64,000 bases of DNA from Orobanche coerulescens (GCA_033398695.1 CM065803.1:100924001-100988000); one strand, 5' to 3'. Positions 10,668-22,275 are shown, numbered from the stretch's first letter. Translations and numbers: made by a program. The notes: generated by a model from the sequence alone, not told the origin.

Positions 10668-11301
10668 ACAGCTAGCTCAAATTATTGATGCTCGCAAAAA
10701 GGGGAAAGAAATGAGAACAAAATCGAGACAAGAATCCCTTGCTGTAGTTCCTAGAAGTGCACCTTCATCAACCATTCACTTTCCAGAAGCTGAAAGCTCT
10801 CAGAAAATGAAAAGAAAAATCACATCTGAACCCAGAGATGCTCTTGCAAAGAAGAGAATCAGACAGGAATCTGTGCAACCTCTGATCTGGGAAAGAAAAG
10901 AGTTATACTATATGGAGGAGTTCATTCCTGAATAAGCTGCAGAGAAATGGGGTATAGCGAAGAAGGACTTTATTGAAAAATACTACATTTGGGAAATCCT
11001 CCAAGATCCCAATTGTAGCCCTCAATAAGTCTTTGTTGATTATATAGATATGAACTGGACCAACTTGAGGGAGCTTCTGAATAAGGTAGCTGAAGAATAT
11101 TTTGATACCCAAAGATTCCTTCTTTCATACCACAAGATCCTCCAGCAGATATCAATGGAAGGCTGGATTATAATATGCTTCAGGAGGAAATAAGGGAAGT
11201 TTGCACTAAGAAAAAGTATACTTCTCCTGAAGATCAAGAGTTTGCATCCACTGTGGTGAAAAAGAAGTATGCGCTAATTGGAGTAGTGGAAAGACCTATT
11301 G
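10668..11301 (+). pseudogene. K: degenerate coding fragment, product unknown
   Basis: The frame is open from the end of the E2 LTR to the TAA near 10933. It encodes a basic, Lys/Arg-rich segment with two nuclear-localisation-like stretches (KKGKEMRTKSRQES, KKRIRQES). After the stop, coding-like sequence continues (EKWGIAKKDFIEKYYIWEILQDP) with further stops and frame changes. I do not recognise the family. It continues after E3 at 28422, just before a copia PPT and LTR. It could therefore be a 3'-terminal extra ORF of the copia element K, as in SIRE/Maximus-type elements, or the end of its pol. That placement is inference. Confidence 0.45.
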
Positions 11302-11455
11302 TATAATATCCGGATTTATTATTGAGTATTTCATCTTTATTTGAACCCTGTATTATTCAGAATTGTGATATCGATGATTGAAGTATGATATTTCTCGTAT
11401 TTGTATCCTTGTACATGAGTATGGCAACATGTAAATTTTCCCATGCAAATACGTG

Positions 11456-11838
11456 ATAATATACGTTAACAAGGATAGCATAACGTAGGTTATCTGTCGG
11501 AGTTAGCGTACACTACGAATGTAGCGTAGTGTGAGTTAACGAGCCAATAATTGAGCTAGGCGGCTGTCACATGCGCCAGCCGGACATGGGTCCCGATAAG
11601 ATTCCCTCGGATGAACCTGGACACTTTTGAAGTCAACGATTGTTAACGTACGCTAAGGATTGTGTCTAGCGTACGCTAATGTGTGTTACTTACGTACGTA
11701 ACCTGATGGTGTAATGTACGTAATCAAGGTCAGAATCAGGACAGTTAACTATCAGGACGATAGCATATGCTAAATTATGCTGGGTAGCGCACGCTAAGAG
11801 GCTAACGTACGTTATGCATGAAGGCTAACGTACGTTAA
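11456..11838. repeat. E3 U3 phased palindrome array
   Basis: TAACGTACGTTA, TAGCGTACGCTA and TTACGTACGTAA variants. Tetrad centres are near 11462, 11486, 11509, 11532 (steps 24, 23, 23) and 11649, 11672, 11695, 11717 (23, 23, 22). Pairs follow at 11766/11790 and 11808/11831. The TATA box TTATAAATA is 11 bp downstream. Confidence 0.88.
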
Positions 11839-11848
11839 GGACAGAAAA

Positions 11849-11857
11849 TTATAAATA
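11849..11857 (+). promoter_or_regulatory. E3 LTR TATA box
   Basis: TTATAAATA directly after the palindrome array; the matching copy in the 3' LTR is near 19309. Confidence 0.65.
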
Positions 11858-12680
11858 AGACATCACACCATTTCATTTCAGCTCGTTCATTTCACCTATC
11901 CTTCATCATACTTCGTGCCCAGAGATATCCCAGCCCCCCTAAACACCTTTAGAATACCTTTTCTTGATCATTAAAGATTGGAGATTACTCATTGAAGTGG
12001 AGAATCATTTTGGATTGACACACAAGCAACCGGAGTTGGATTCTACCCATTGTCTCGGTGTTTCCTTCGTCTTAAGGTATGTTATACTATCTCCAACCTT
12101 GGTTTCGTGTTTTTAAGGAAATGATGATCATGCTATCAAGATATTAAGTTCCATTGATGAATTATTCGACCAAGCATCACATTTAGAAGTTGGGATGATT
12201 ATGTTTAAGATATCATTGTTGTAAACATCATTATAGAATCCTATTACGTCAAATGATGAGAGTAAGGTTCTGAGATTGATTAACCGTATTGAATAGCGTT
12301 GCCATATTGATCGTAGACTTGCAGATTGATATCACTTTTGATAAACGGACTTATGAAAAAATCATCGAAGGTTGTATCATTTTTTATAAGTTGGATTTGT
12401 TAGTTCTTTTAGATGAAGTCTGGAAGTAATGATGATATTGGAATCTATTGCATCAACCTTAGATCACCCGAACTTCACATGAGATGATAATCGAGATTGA
12501 ATATAAGTGTTGCGATGATATACATTTCCTTGAATTCGAAGATGTTTGAATCCGTAAGATTATTCATAGTTTTTATGAACATGTTATGTTGAAGGATAGC
12601 ATACGTTAATCACTGAGGATTTCGCAAGCTTCATCACAGTTAGAATAGTCGTCTGCCCTGTGAGAAACTGCCATGCACAC

Positions 12681-12896
12681 TTAGCGTATGCTATGCTATG
12701 TAGTTGACGTACGCTATCGGGCATAGTTAACGTACGCTACGTTTGGTACGTAACGTACGTTATGTCATCAGACGAGTCAGTTGGCTGATCAGAGAGGGAC
12801 TGTCAATACATGGTTAGTGTATGCTAGACTTCATAGTTTACGTGCGCTAATGAGTAGGCTCAACGTACGCTACCTATGGTACGTAACGTACGTTAA
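12681..12896. repeat. E3 second palindrome array, downstream of TATA
   Basis: TTAGCGTATGCTA, TTAACGTACGCTA, TAACGTACGTTA and related words, laid out like the E1 array at 2063-2277. A copy lies in the 3' LTR at about 20142-20353. Confidence 0.82.
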
Positions 12897-13086
12897 GCAG
12901 TTCAGGCAGGTTACGTTTTATGATCTTTCGACCGTAATTTGGATTGTTAGATATTCGTACGACTTGAGAAGAATTCTATATTATTTCTTTTGTTAAGGTT
13001 TGAGCTTAGCAACGTGATTTATCGAAGGGATCGACCTTCGAGCATTTTGTCGTTCGTGGGAGTATTATTCTTGTCTTCGAATCGAG

Positions 13087-13494
13087 GCAAGTACCTTAAT
13101 TGTTTTATGTATTGATGTTATACATATTGTTGTACATGTATGTCTTTGTTGTATGTCCATCTCGTGTTGGTCCGACGGGATCATCGGGGGATCTATGCTA
13201 GCGTGCGCTGGATCATCAGATGGGTTTTTCCACCTCGGGTTGGTTTGACGGAATCATCGGGGGGTCTAGGCAGTGAACGCTGGATCATCGGAATTACCAT
13301 GTGTATGTTGTGATATCATGTTGTGATTATCATGTGTGTATGTTATTATTGAGTTTCTCGCAGGAGGAGACTCTTTGGCTCTTTGTCATTTATGTTATTA
13401 TTATTCTTCGTGAGATGTTGAATAATATGATGTGGTACTTGTACTAGCATCGTTGTGCTAACCCCTTCAGGGGTGAACATTTGTTTATGTTCAG
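13087..13494 (+). other. E3: putative leader intron in the LTR
   Basis: Donor-like GAG|GCAAGT at 13087; branch-like CTAAC at 13458-13462; CCCCTTCAGGGG; acceptor TTATGTTCAG|GATCC with AG at 13493-13494. It spans the minisatellite at 13156-13300. An alternative upstream donor is AAG|GTATGT at 12077. The gag ATG lies about 560 bp after the acceptor. Confidence 0.45.
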
Positions 13495-13829
13495 GATCCA
13501 GGAGAGCGGGGAAACAACCACTGGAGTTGCATGACGACGAGGGTGCCGAGTGATGTTCCGTACGGGTTTATTTGTCTGCTGTTTGTATCGTTTTAATAAG
13601 TACTCGAGTACGTCATCGTTTGTGATGATTAGGATTTGGTGATTTATTAATACTTTTACTTTGGACATTTGTATTTTCAGTATTGGTCAGAACTGTTGTA
13701 TTTTATTTCAGTTACTTTCATACGTTGGTATCTGTTATTGTCTTTTCATTTCTTCAGCCTTGTAAATCCCTATGTAAAGGATTTACGGCGCTGTAACATT
13801 CCTGAATATATCGGGGGTGTTACATAATA

Positions 13830-13841
13830 TGGTATCGGAGC
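13830..13841 (+). promoter_or_regulatory. E3 primer-binding site (tRNA-iMet)
   Basis: TGGTATCGGAGC, five bases after the 5' LTR. It is complementary to the 3' end of plant initiator tRNA-Met with one mismatch (A to G). Confidence 0.9.
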
Positions 13842-14058
13842 TAAGATTATGGATATCTTGGCCATTGGGTTAAAATAGGGGTCGTATATGTCTTTTGAGG
13901 TAACCGGCCGTGAAGAACATCACTGTACTACCTACGTCTTCGTGCGAATGGTGGTTGAAAGTTCCTAAACTCTATCTCGTCCTTTACATGTTGTATCTTT
14001 TTATACTTGAACATTGAACGATATTGTTTCCTGTATATTGAGTATTTATGCTTACAGT

Positions 14059-15189
14059 ATGTTGAGAGGTGGACGTGGACGTGGTCGCGGTCACGGACGC
14101 GGACGAAGGAATGCCGAAAGAGAAGCTTCGCCTTCTAATCATGCCAGCCACAGCTCAGGCGAGCCACAGAGATCTATTAATAATGAACCGGAACCTGCTG
14201 TGCCTGAAATCCTTCGTCAGGTGGTGAACCAGATGACTCAGTTCGCCCAGGTCGTGGACCGAATGCAGGTGGCAGTAGGGTTACAACAGGGAGATCGACA
14301 GCAGGGTATTCCACACATGAGAAATCGAGGCGACCGATGGCTGCAAGAGGTGGCAAAGATGCAACCACCTAAATTCAACGGTATTTCTGAGACTCCCACC
14401 TGGGATCATTGGTTGAAGGAACAAGAGAAAATTTCTGCCGGGATTAATTGCCCTGACGACCGGAGAGCCTCTATTGCTCAGTACTTTCTGATAGGGGAAG
14501 CATCCGAGTGGTGGGACGCCATCCGGCCTGCAGATCATGATGCGGATTGGATAGAATTTAAATTGATGATAGAAGCTCAGTACTTCCCTCGTCCTGTGAG
14601 GGAAGCCAAAGTGCGGGAGTTTTTCTCCGCTCAGCCTTCAGATGTACCAGTATCTCAAGCGATTAAGGCGTTTAACCAGCAGCTGGCATTTGTTCGACAT
14701 ATGGTCAGAACAGATGCAGAAATGATGATCCATTTTGATATGAGAATGAAACCAGAAATCCAGAGGTACATGTCCGGTTTTGAATGTACCACTCTCCGTC
14801 AATACCAGGATAAAGCATTGGTGTATGAAATCAAGAAAGCAGCAATGGATAAGTTTGCAGAATCCAAGAAGCAGAAAGTCTCCGGTAGTTTCACGGAACA
14901 CAAGAGTAGTGGGTCCCGCAAGGCCCAGTCATCCTTTCATTCTTTCAAGAAACCTCCGCACCCATCTAAGAGAGGAAAGAACTTCGGAGCAGCATCAACC
15001 ACGACGGATGTCACCAAGAAATGCTTTAACTGTCCCCAGACGGGACACTATCGACGGAATTGCCGCCTACCTGTCGTGACTTGTTTTGATTGTGGTCGAG
15101 AGGGACATCGTGCGATGTTCTGTGAAGAGGCTGCAAAGTCTTTTAGAGCCCGTACACCACAGCCAGTTCAGAAGGAAGCCAGTATCTGA
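14059..15189 (+). CDS. gag: E3 gag: capsid/nucleocapsid polyprotein
   Basis: Structural protein that assembles the virus-like particle and packages element RNA. I chose the ATG at 14059, which opens the Gly/Arg-rich RGGRGRGRGHGRGR start typical of this group; an in-frame ATG at 14014 would add 15 residues. The retrotransposon gag domain (WDHWLKEQEKI ... ASEWWDAIRP ... YFPRPVREAKVREFF) is in the middle. Two CCHC zinc knuckles lie at the C-terminus: CFNCPQTGHYRRNC and CFDCGREGHRAMFC. Length (376 aa) is normal. It ends with tandem stops TGA-TAG (15187-15192), after which the frame continues into protease. Uninterrupted, so still translatable in principle. Confidence 0.93.
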   Translation: MLRGGRGRGRGHGRGRRNAEREASPSNHASHSSGEPQRSINNEPEPAVPEILRQVVNQMTQFAQVVDRMQVAVGLQQGDRQQGIPHMRNRGDRWLQEVAKMQPPKFNGISETPTWDHWLKEQEKISAGINCPDDRRASIAQYFLIGEASEWWDAIRPADHDADWIEFKLMIEAQYFPRPVREAKVREFFSAQPSDVPVSQAIKAFNQQLAFVRHMVRTDAEMMIHFDMRMKPEIQRYMSGFECTTLRQYQDKALVYEIKKAAMDKFAESKKQKVSGSFTEHKSSGSRKAQSSFHSFKKPPHPSKRGKNFGAASTTTDVTKKCFNCPQTGHYRRNCRLPVVTCFDCGREGHRAMFCEEAAKSFRARTPQPVQKEASI

Positions 15190-15192
15190 TAG

Positions 15193-15762
15193 ACGCAGCA
15201 AAGTGTTCAGATGCCTCAAAATTTTGGCCGCGGATGAGGCAGAGGACAGTGGGACCGAAAGGGTACATCGAGTGCCGGATCTGTTCCCCCACATATGTAC
15301 GATATGAGGAGAACAAACTATTAGGATGCTGCTGTCGCATCAGGTACTGTTCAGATCCTTTCCCAGCCAGTTAGTGTTTTATTCGATACAGGAGCTACGC
15401 ATTCATTTATATTCTTGTCTTGTGTAAATCGTTTGAATATTTCTGGTTTTCATAATTGTGAACCTTATGTTGTGGGTTTACTGAGCGGAGAACGGATTGT
15501 TGGAAACTTAGAAACTAGAGATTTCCCTGTATCATTTGGAAGCAGAGAGTGGCTCTCAAATCTGATTGTGATAGAAATGCAAGGAGACGACCTGATACTC
15601 GGAAATGAATGGCTTAATCGATATGGAGCTATTGTAAACTACTAAAAGAGGAATATCTCGCTGATCGCTGACAATGGTTCCGAAATACTGTTTGAAGGAT
15701 GGAAACCAGGAAGCTCAGGAAAGATAATCAAGGCGATGAAAGTTGTCAAATTGTTGAAATAG
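15193..15762 (+). pseudogene. E3 protease region, broken
   Basis: Same frame as gag. The aspartic protease carries its active-site triad intact, Asp-Thr-Gly in VLFDTGATHSF (15385-15393), and the conserved DLILGNEWL block near the end. In-frame stops at 15235 (TGA), 15322 (TAG), 15643 (TAA) and 15760 (TAG) interrupt it. Protease would cleave the Gag-Pol polyprotein. Several stops fit C-to-T change at CAG or CGA codons. Confidence 0.88.
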
Positions 15763-16956
15763 GGCTGTACCGGATACTGGTGCTATGCAATGAAGAAAGA
15801 AGACGAAATTGTGGAACTTTCATCCATTCATGTTGTGAATGAATTTCCGGATGTATTCCCTGACGAGTTACCTGGACTACCTCCACGACGGGATGTAGAA
15901 TTCACCATCGAGCGGGAACCCGGAGCTACACCAACTTCTAAGGCGCCGTATCGTATGGCACCTACTGAGATGTACGAACTGAAAAAGAAACTGGAGGAGT
16001 TACTGGACAAAGGTTATATCCAGTCAAGCGTTTATGCAAGGAGCACCGATTCTTTTGTCCGGAAGAAGGATGGATCGCTTCGACTGTGTATTGACTATCG
16101 AGAGCTGAACAAGATGACGATTAAGAACAAATATCCGTTGCCACGGATTGATGATTTATTTGACCAGTTACAAGGAGCCACAGTGTTTTCTAAAATCGAT
16201 CTGAGATCAGGATATCATCAGCTGAGGATTAAGGAATCTGATGTTCCGAAATCAGCATTCAGAACTCGCTACGGACACTATGAGTTTGTAGTGATGCCGT
16301 TTGGTCTCACTAACGCACCTGCTGTATTCATGCAATTTATGAACCAAGTGTTCATCGAGTATTTGGAAAAATTTGTGGTTGTGTTCATTGATGATATTCT
16401 GGTGTATTCTAAGAGCCTGGAAGAGCATGCACAACATTTACGGATTGTGTTAGACCTGTTGAGAAATGAACAATTGTACGCCAAACTTTCTAAGTGTGAA
16501 TTATGGCTAAAGGAAGTAATGTTCCTCGGCCATGTGGTATTAGCTGAAGGAGTCCGAGTAGATCCTCAGAAGATCGAAGCAGTTATGGATTGGAAGCCTC
16601 CAAAGAACGTGAAAGAAGTCCGGAGTTTCTTAGGACTTGCTGGATATTATCGTCGGTTGGTGGAAGGGTTTTCCAAAATTACCCGCCCACTTACTCGACT
16701 ACTGCAGAAAACTCAAAAGTTTGAGTGGAATGAGATGTGCCAGGATAGTTTTGATGAATTGAAGAAGATATTGACCACGACACCGATTTTGGCACTCCCA
16801 CGGGGAACTAGAGGATTCATAGTTTACAGTGATGCTTCGAACCAAGGACTCGGATGTGTATTGATGCAGAACGAGAAGGTGATCGCTTATGCATCCCGAC
16901 AGCTGAAACCTTATGAAGTAAATTACCCAAAGCATGATTTGGAGCTGCAGCAGTAG
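15763..16956 (+). pseudogene. E3 reverse transcriptase and RNase H (start), truncated by frameshift
   Basis: Open from 15763 to TAG at 16954. RT motifs in order: [15 protein letters not shown] lead-in, [39 protein letters not shown], and the catalytic box FIDD (16384-16395) in [11 protein letters not shown]. Then comes [10 protein letters not shown], followed by RNase H beginning FIVYSDAS...[22 protein letters not shown] copies element RNA into DNA and RNase H removes the RNA strand. One missing base near 16944 (GAGCTGCA instead of GAGCTTGCA in relatives) shifts the frame and produces the stop. All RT catalytic residues are present. Confidence 0.93.
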
Positions 16957-18725
16957 TTTTTGCTTTGAAAATCTGGAGACATTACCTGTACGTGACTCAC
17001 TGTCAGATCTTTACGGATCACAAGAGTCTCAAATACATCTTCAGTCAGAAAGAGTTGAACATGCGGCAAAGAAGATGGCTGGCACTTATTAAGGACTATG
17101 ACTTGGAGATTCTTTATCATCCAGGCAAAGCAAATGTAGTGGCCGATGCACTTAGCTGCAAGCCTGTTTCTATTGAGATGCTGGAGACTCTGACCTCCCA
17201 GCTCAGCTTTCAACGAGAGATGATTCGAGAAGGAATAGAAGTATGGCTGCAATGATTCCAAGGACAACTGTGCGTGATGGAAATAACTTCATCGTTAAAC
17301 GAAGAAATCAAATCTAAGCAAGTAGATGATCCTCTGATAATTCGGTTACGTGATGAAGTGATCAAGGGAAAGGCCCCCGGATTTGTAATTCATGATGATG
17401 GAGTTTTGAGATTTCAGAACCAACTTTGCGTTCCCGATGTCGATGTTCTGAAACAGACGATTATGAAGGAAGCTCACAGCACGCCCTATTCTATCCACCC
17501 GGGCACCAGTAAGATGTATAAGGACTTGAAGCAGAACTTTTGGTGGGGCAACATGAAGAAAGATGTAGCGGATTATGTTTCGAAATGTTTGACTTGTCAG
17601 CAGGTTAAGATCGAGCATCAACGACCTGACGGAATGCTGAAGCCGCTCCCGATTCCTGAATGGAAGTGGGAGGACATATCGATGGACTTAATCACTAATA
17701 TGCCGAGAACCAAGATAGGAATGAACATGATTTGGGTGATAGTAGATCGTTTAACCAAATCGTCTCATTTTCTAAGCATTAAGGACACTTGGGGACCCGA
17801 GAAGTTGGCACGAGTGTTTATTACATAGATAGTCCGATTACATGGTACGCCGAAGACTATTATTTCTGACTGAGATGGTCGCTTTGTATCGCATTTTTGG
17901 AAAGCAGTTCATAAGGCCTTGGGGACCGAATTGAACTTCAACACAGCTTATCACCAGTAGATAGATGGACAATCTGAGATGAATATTCAAATGGTGGAAT
18001 ACATGCTAAGGACCAATGCCTTATATTGGTCAAGTGATTGGGAAGTTCATCTACCATTGATTGAATTCACCTTCAACAATAGTTGGCACTCTTCTATTAC
18101 AATGGCACCGTTTGAGGCATTGTACGGGAGGAGATGCAGATCACCCCTATGTTGGGACGATTCATCGGACTTGATCGGAATGGAACCGGAATTGATCGTG
18201 CAGACACGAGAGAAAATAGCCTTAATTCGCGAAAGGCTGTTGACCGCCCAGAGTCGACAGAAATCTTACGAAGACATACGCCGTCGCCCATTGGAGTTCA
18301 GTACTGGAGATCACGTGCTTTTAAAAGTTTCTCCTACTCGGGGAATCTTTCGTTTCGGAAGAAAGGGGAAGTTGAGTCCGAGATATATCGGACCATTCGA
18401 AATTCTTGAAAGAGTTGGAGAGTTGTCATATAGATTGGCATTACCGCAGTCATTGAGCCATGTTCATAACGTGTTCCACATATCCCAGTTACGGAGATAT
18501 ATATCGGATCCTAGTCATGTAAATGATTTCGGTGAGATCGAAGTCGCTCCGGATGGAACGTTTGAAGAGAGACCGGTCAGGATACTCGAGAGTCGAGTTA
18601 AGCAGTTGAGGAACAAACCCATCGCTTTGGTCAAAGTTCAGTGGTCACGTCACAGAGTGGAAGAGGCCATTTGGGAAATGGAGCATAGCATGAGGTCCGG
18701 ATATTCAGAGTTATTTTCGTCTTGA
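16957..18725 (+). pseudogene. E3 RNase H end and integrase, broken by stops
   Basis: After the frameshift the frame gives the RNase H end ([11 protein letters not shown]...[28 protein letters not shown]), then integrase. The N-terminal HHCC zinc finger (HSTPYSIHPGTSKMY...CLTCQQ) is intact. The DDE core is traceable: Asp in ISMDLITNMP, Asp in IISD, Glu in MVEYML. The C-terminal GPFEIL block and chromodomain-like tail WSRHRVEEAIWE follow. In-frame stops at 17253 (TGA), 17826 (TAG), 17871 (TGA) and 17958 (TAG). The natural stop is at 18723. Inactive, although catalytic residues persist. Confidence 0.92.
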
Positions 18726-18760
18726 GTTTCGGGACGAAACTCCTTTTTAGTAGGAGAGTA
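18724..18760 (+). promoter_or_regulatory. E3 pre-PPT hairpin and PPT
   Basis: GAGTTTCG-GGA-CGAAACTC is a perfect 8-bp stem overlapping the pol stop codon. The purine-rich tract TTTTAGTAGGAGAGTA ends at the LTR start 18761. The outer G/C pair replaces the A/T pair of E1, a compensatory change. Confidence 0.83.
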
Positions 18761-20627
18761 TGGAATATCCGGATTTATTATTGAGTGTTTCATCTGTATC
18801 TGAACCCTGTATTATTCAGAATTGTGATATCAATGATTGAAGTATGATATTTCTCGTATTTGTATCCTTGTACATGAGTATGGCAACATGTAAATTTTCC
18901 CATGCAAATACGTGATAATGTACGTTAACAAGGATAGATTAACGTACGTTATCTGTCGGAGTTAGCGTACGCTACAAATGTAGCGTAGCGTGCGTTAACC
19001 AGCCAATAATTGATCTAGGCGGCTGTCACAGGCGCCAGCCGGACATGGGTCCGGATAAGATTCCCTCGGATGAACCTGGACACTTTTGAAGTCAACGATT
19101 GTTAACGTACGCTAAGGATTGTGTCTAGCGTACACTAATGTGTGTTACTTACGTACGTAACTTGATGGTGTAACGTACGTAATCAAGGTCAGAATAAGGA
19201 CAGTTAACTATCAGGACGATAACGTACGCTAAATTATGCTGGGTTGCGCACGCTAAGAGGCTAACGTACATTATGCATGAAGGCTAACGTACGTTAAGGA
19301 CAGAAAATTATAAATAAGACATCACACCATTTCATTTCAGCTCGTTCATTTCACCTATCCTTCAGCATACTTCATGCCCAGAGATATCCCAGCCCCTTTA
19401 AACATCTTTAGAACACCTTTTCTTGATAATTGAAGATTGGAGATTACTCATTGAAGTGGAGAATCATTTTGGATTGACACACAAGCAACTGTAGTTGGAT
19501 TCTACCTATTGTCTGAGTGTTTCCTTCATCTTAAGGTATATTATACTATCTCCAACCTTGGTTTCGTGTTCTTAAGGATATGATGATCATGCTATCAAGA
19601 TATTAAGTTCCATTGATGAATTATTCGACCAAACATCACATTTAGAAGTTGGGATGATTATGCTTAAGATATCATTGTTGTAAACATCATTGTAGAATCC
19701 TGTTACGTCAAATGATGAGAGTAAGGTTCTGAGATTGATTAACCGTATTGAACAGCATTGCCATATTGATCGTAGACTTGGAGGTTGATATCACACTTTT
19801 GATAAACGGACTTATGAAAGAATCATCGAAGGTTGTATCCTTTATTATAAGTTGGATTTGTTAGTTCTTTTAGATGAAGTATGAAAGTAATGATGATATT
19901 GGAATCTAGTGCATCAACCTTAGATCACCCTAACTTCACATGAGATGATAATCGAGATTGAATATAAGTGTTGCGGTGATATACATTTCCTTGAATTCGA
20001 AGATGTTTGAATCCGTAAGATCATTAATAGTTTTGATGAACATGTTATGTTGAAGGATAGCATACATTAATCACTGAGGATTTCATACGCTTCATCACAG
20101 TTAGAACAGTCGTCTGCCCAGTGAGAAACTGACATGCACGCTTAGCGTACGCTATGCTACGTAGTTAACGTATCGGGCATAGTTAACGTACGCTACGTTT
20201 GGTACGTAACGTACGTTATGTCATCAGATGAGTTAGTCGGCTGATCAGAGAAGGACTGTAAATACATGGTTAGCGTATGCTAGACTTCGTAGTTTACGTG
20301 CGCTAACGAGTAGGCTTAACGTACGCTACCTATGATACGTAACGTACCTTAAGTAGTTCAGGAAGGTTACGTTTTATGAACTTCTGACCGTAATTTGGAT
20401 TGTTAGATGTTCGTACGGCTTGAGATGAATTCTATATTATTTATTTTGTTAAGGTTTGAGCTTAGCAACGTGATTTATCGAAGGGAGCAACCTTCGAGCA
20501 TTTTGTCATTCGTGGGAGTATTATTCTTGCCTTCGAATCGAGGCAAGTACCTTAATTGTTTTATGTATTGATGTTATACATATTGTTGTACATGTATGTC
20601 GTTTTTGTATGTCCACCTCGTGTTGGC
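18761..20627 (+). mobile_element. E3: 3' LTR, left part
   Basis: Copy of 11302-13170 with scattered differences (for example TGGAATATCC at the start). It contains its own palindrome arrays (about 18918-19300 and 20142-20353), TATA, and the first minisatellite bases. It is interrupted after TTGGC (20623-20627) by E4. Confidence 0.92.
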
Positions 20628-22179
20628 TGACAGGACAAAAATAGTGTGCCAAAATCATTGTTAATTATAAGGTTTTAATGGATTTTATGTTGGCACACTT
20701 GATTATTTTCCATATATTTACATTTTGGATGCAATTTACTTCACTTGGCAATTTGTTGTTTAATTTAGGTGTTTGATGGAGTTTTTAAGCTTAAGGAATG
20801 AATTGGATCATCAAACGGATCAAGCCAAGGTGATTTGGGCTTAATTAAAGGAAATCCCGCAAGGCCTTCGGGCGGCCAGTGTCGATTCGACCCGGTGCGA
20901 TCTGTTACGAAAATAACCTTACTTGGGGCCCAAGAAACGACTCAAAAATCGTCCAATCAGTTCCACAAGGCAATAAATCGGTCCATATGCTGGGAAAAGG
21001 AATTGGAATAGATTTGGGAAGAAAGACTCCAAGGAAATTAAAACTCAAGAAGGAAAGAGTCCTAATTAAAGAAGGAAACTAAGAGATAAGGAATAATTAT
21101 AAAAGGAGAGGAGGGCTGGAATTAAATTCAACTTCTGGAACAGCAAATTCACGGCTGAAGGAGCAGAACTTCTCACGAAGGAGCACTTTTCACGGCTGGA
21201 CACGAAAAATACATAAGGGACGACCGAACTGATTTTGCACCGGAGCAACCGAGCCGATTCCGACGTGGAAGAAGAAGACTACACCGTTTGAATTTCTTTC
21301 TTCTCATGTCTATGATTAATTTGCTGTTTTCTAAAGCCAACATGTCCGGCTAATTTCATATTCTAGTTCTTAGTGAAGTTTGAAACCGTATTTGAATTAT
21401 TCATGTTTTAATCCCGCAGCGTATTCTCAACTCGAATTCTCTTGAATTACTTTTGTGTTATTGAATTCACGATTATGCCATTTAATTTCTTGATTTGGTT
21501 TGGCCAACTAGATTAGGAGTTTTATGTCTTATGCTAGAAATTGAGTTGTAATCCGTAATTGTTGCAATTTTAATTTCACAAGTAGCAAACAATTGATTTT
21601 TCCCAATTGGGTAACACAAAATCGAGATCCCTTAAGTCGAGCTTATGAACTTAATATCTTGCCTATTCCATTATTTTGGTTTTTAATGCATCTAGCGAGC
21701 GAGATTTGAAGAGCTTGTTCTGAATCCACCGTATAGATAGGTTCGATTAAAGAGCTTGTTTTAATTGAATAAACTTAAGAAATAATTGAGGTCAACAGAG
21801 CTTGTTGTTGGCTTCGGAATAGGAGTTCATGAGATTAGAGAAGAGATAAGCGCTGCATTGAAACTTGAATTAATTCGAAACGGTGGATAACGGAGCTAAG
21901 GACTAGATTATTCTTTAATTGATATTTCCGTATTTTATTTCCTTTGTTTATTTTAATTTAATTTATTTTACGTAATTTATTTTAGTTAAGGTCAGAAATC
22001 GAACCCCCCCTCTCGTTTTTATTTTGTTTTGATTGCTAAAAGTATTTAATCCTTAAATAGTATAATTGATTTACCGTTCTCCGTGGGATCGACCCTTACT
22101 TGCCGATACTACTAGTTAGTAGAAGTAAGCCGAGGAAAATATAAATAACTAATTTTGGCGCGTCACGACAGCGCGGTCA
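20628..22179 (+). mobile_element. E4: 5' LTR
   Basis: 1552 bp. TATA (TTATAAAAG) at 21098-21106. Upstream, near 20868-20905, is a decayed form of the CACTGGG/CCCAGTG inverted repeats kept in the 3' LTR. It ends just before the PBS. ORFs inside are short and without motifs. Confidence 0.93.
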
Positions 22180-22185
22180 AAATTT

Positions 22186-22203
22186 TGGCGCCGTTGCCGG
22201 GGA
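22186..22203 (+). promoter_or_regulatory. E4 primer-binding site (tRNA-Asp)
   Basis: TGGCGCCGTTGCCGGGGA, six bases after the LTR. It is complementary to the 3' end of plant tRNA-Asp, the primer used by Athila-type elements. Confidence 0.9.
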
Positions 22204-22258
22204 GCGGTGTTAAATTAATTTTACTTATTTTGGGTTTAAAAACTTTCTGCAATTTCGA

Positions 22259-22275
22259 CACTGGGTCACCCAGTG
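22259..22275. repeat. E4 leader inverted repeat CACTGGG/CCCAGTG
   Basis: CACTGGGTCACCCAGTG is a 7-bp perfect stem with a TCA loop, in the leader between PBS and gag. The same word occurs in the 3' LTR (26451) and inside gag (23831). Confidence 0.8.

Larger units (their letters stand above)
11302..13824 (+). mobile_element. E3: 5' LTR (2.5 kb)
   Basis: Starts TATAATATCCGG (mutated TG) and ends TCGGGGGTGTTACA; the 3' copy starts at 18761. It contains palindrome arrays (11456-11838 and 12681-12896), TATA (11849-11857), an AAG|GTATGT donor-like site (12077), a GAG|GCAAGT site (13087), minisatellite units (13156-13300), the branch/acceptor signal (13458-13494) and the terminal ACGGCGCTGTAACATTCC (13785). 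Confidence 0.92.

Noticed and set aside
13830..13841. Possible tRNA-Met gene at the TGGTATCGGAGC sites
   Set aside because: Only the acceptor-end complement is present, at the position of a primer-binding site after an LTR; no cloverleaf.
20879..21082. 67-aa ORF in the E4 5' LTR
   Set aside because: The nearly identical 3' LTR does not keep the same frame start, and the region is U3 promoter sequence.
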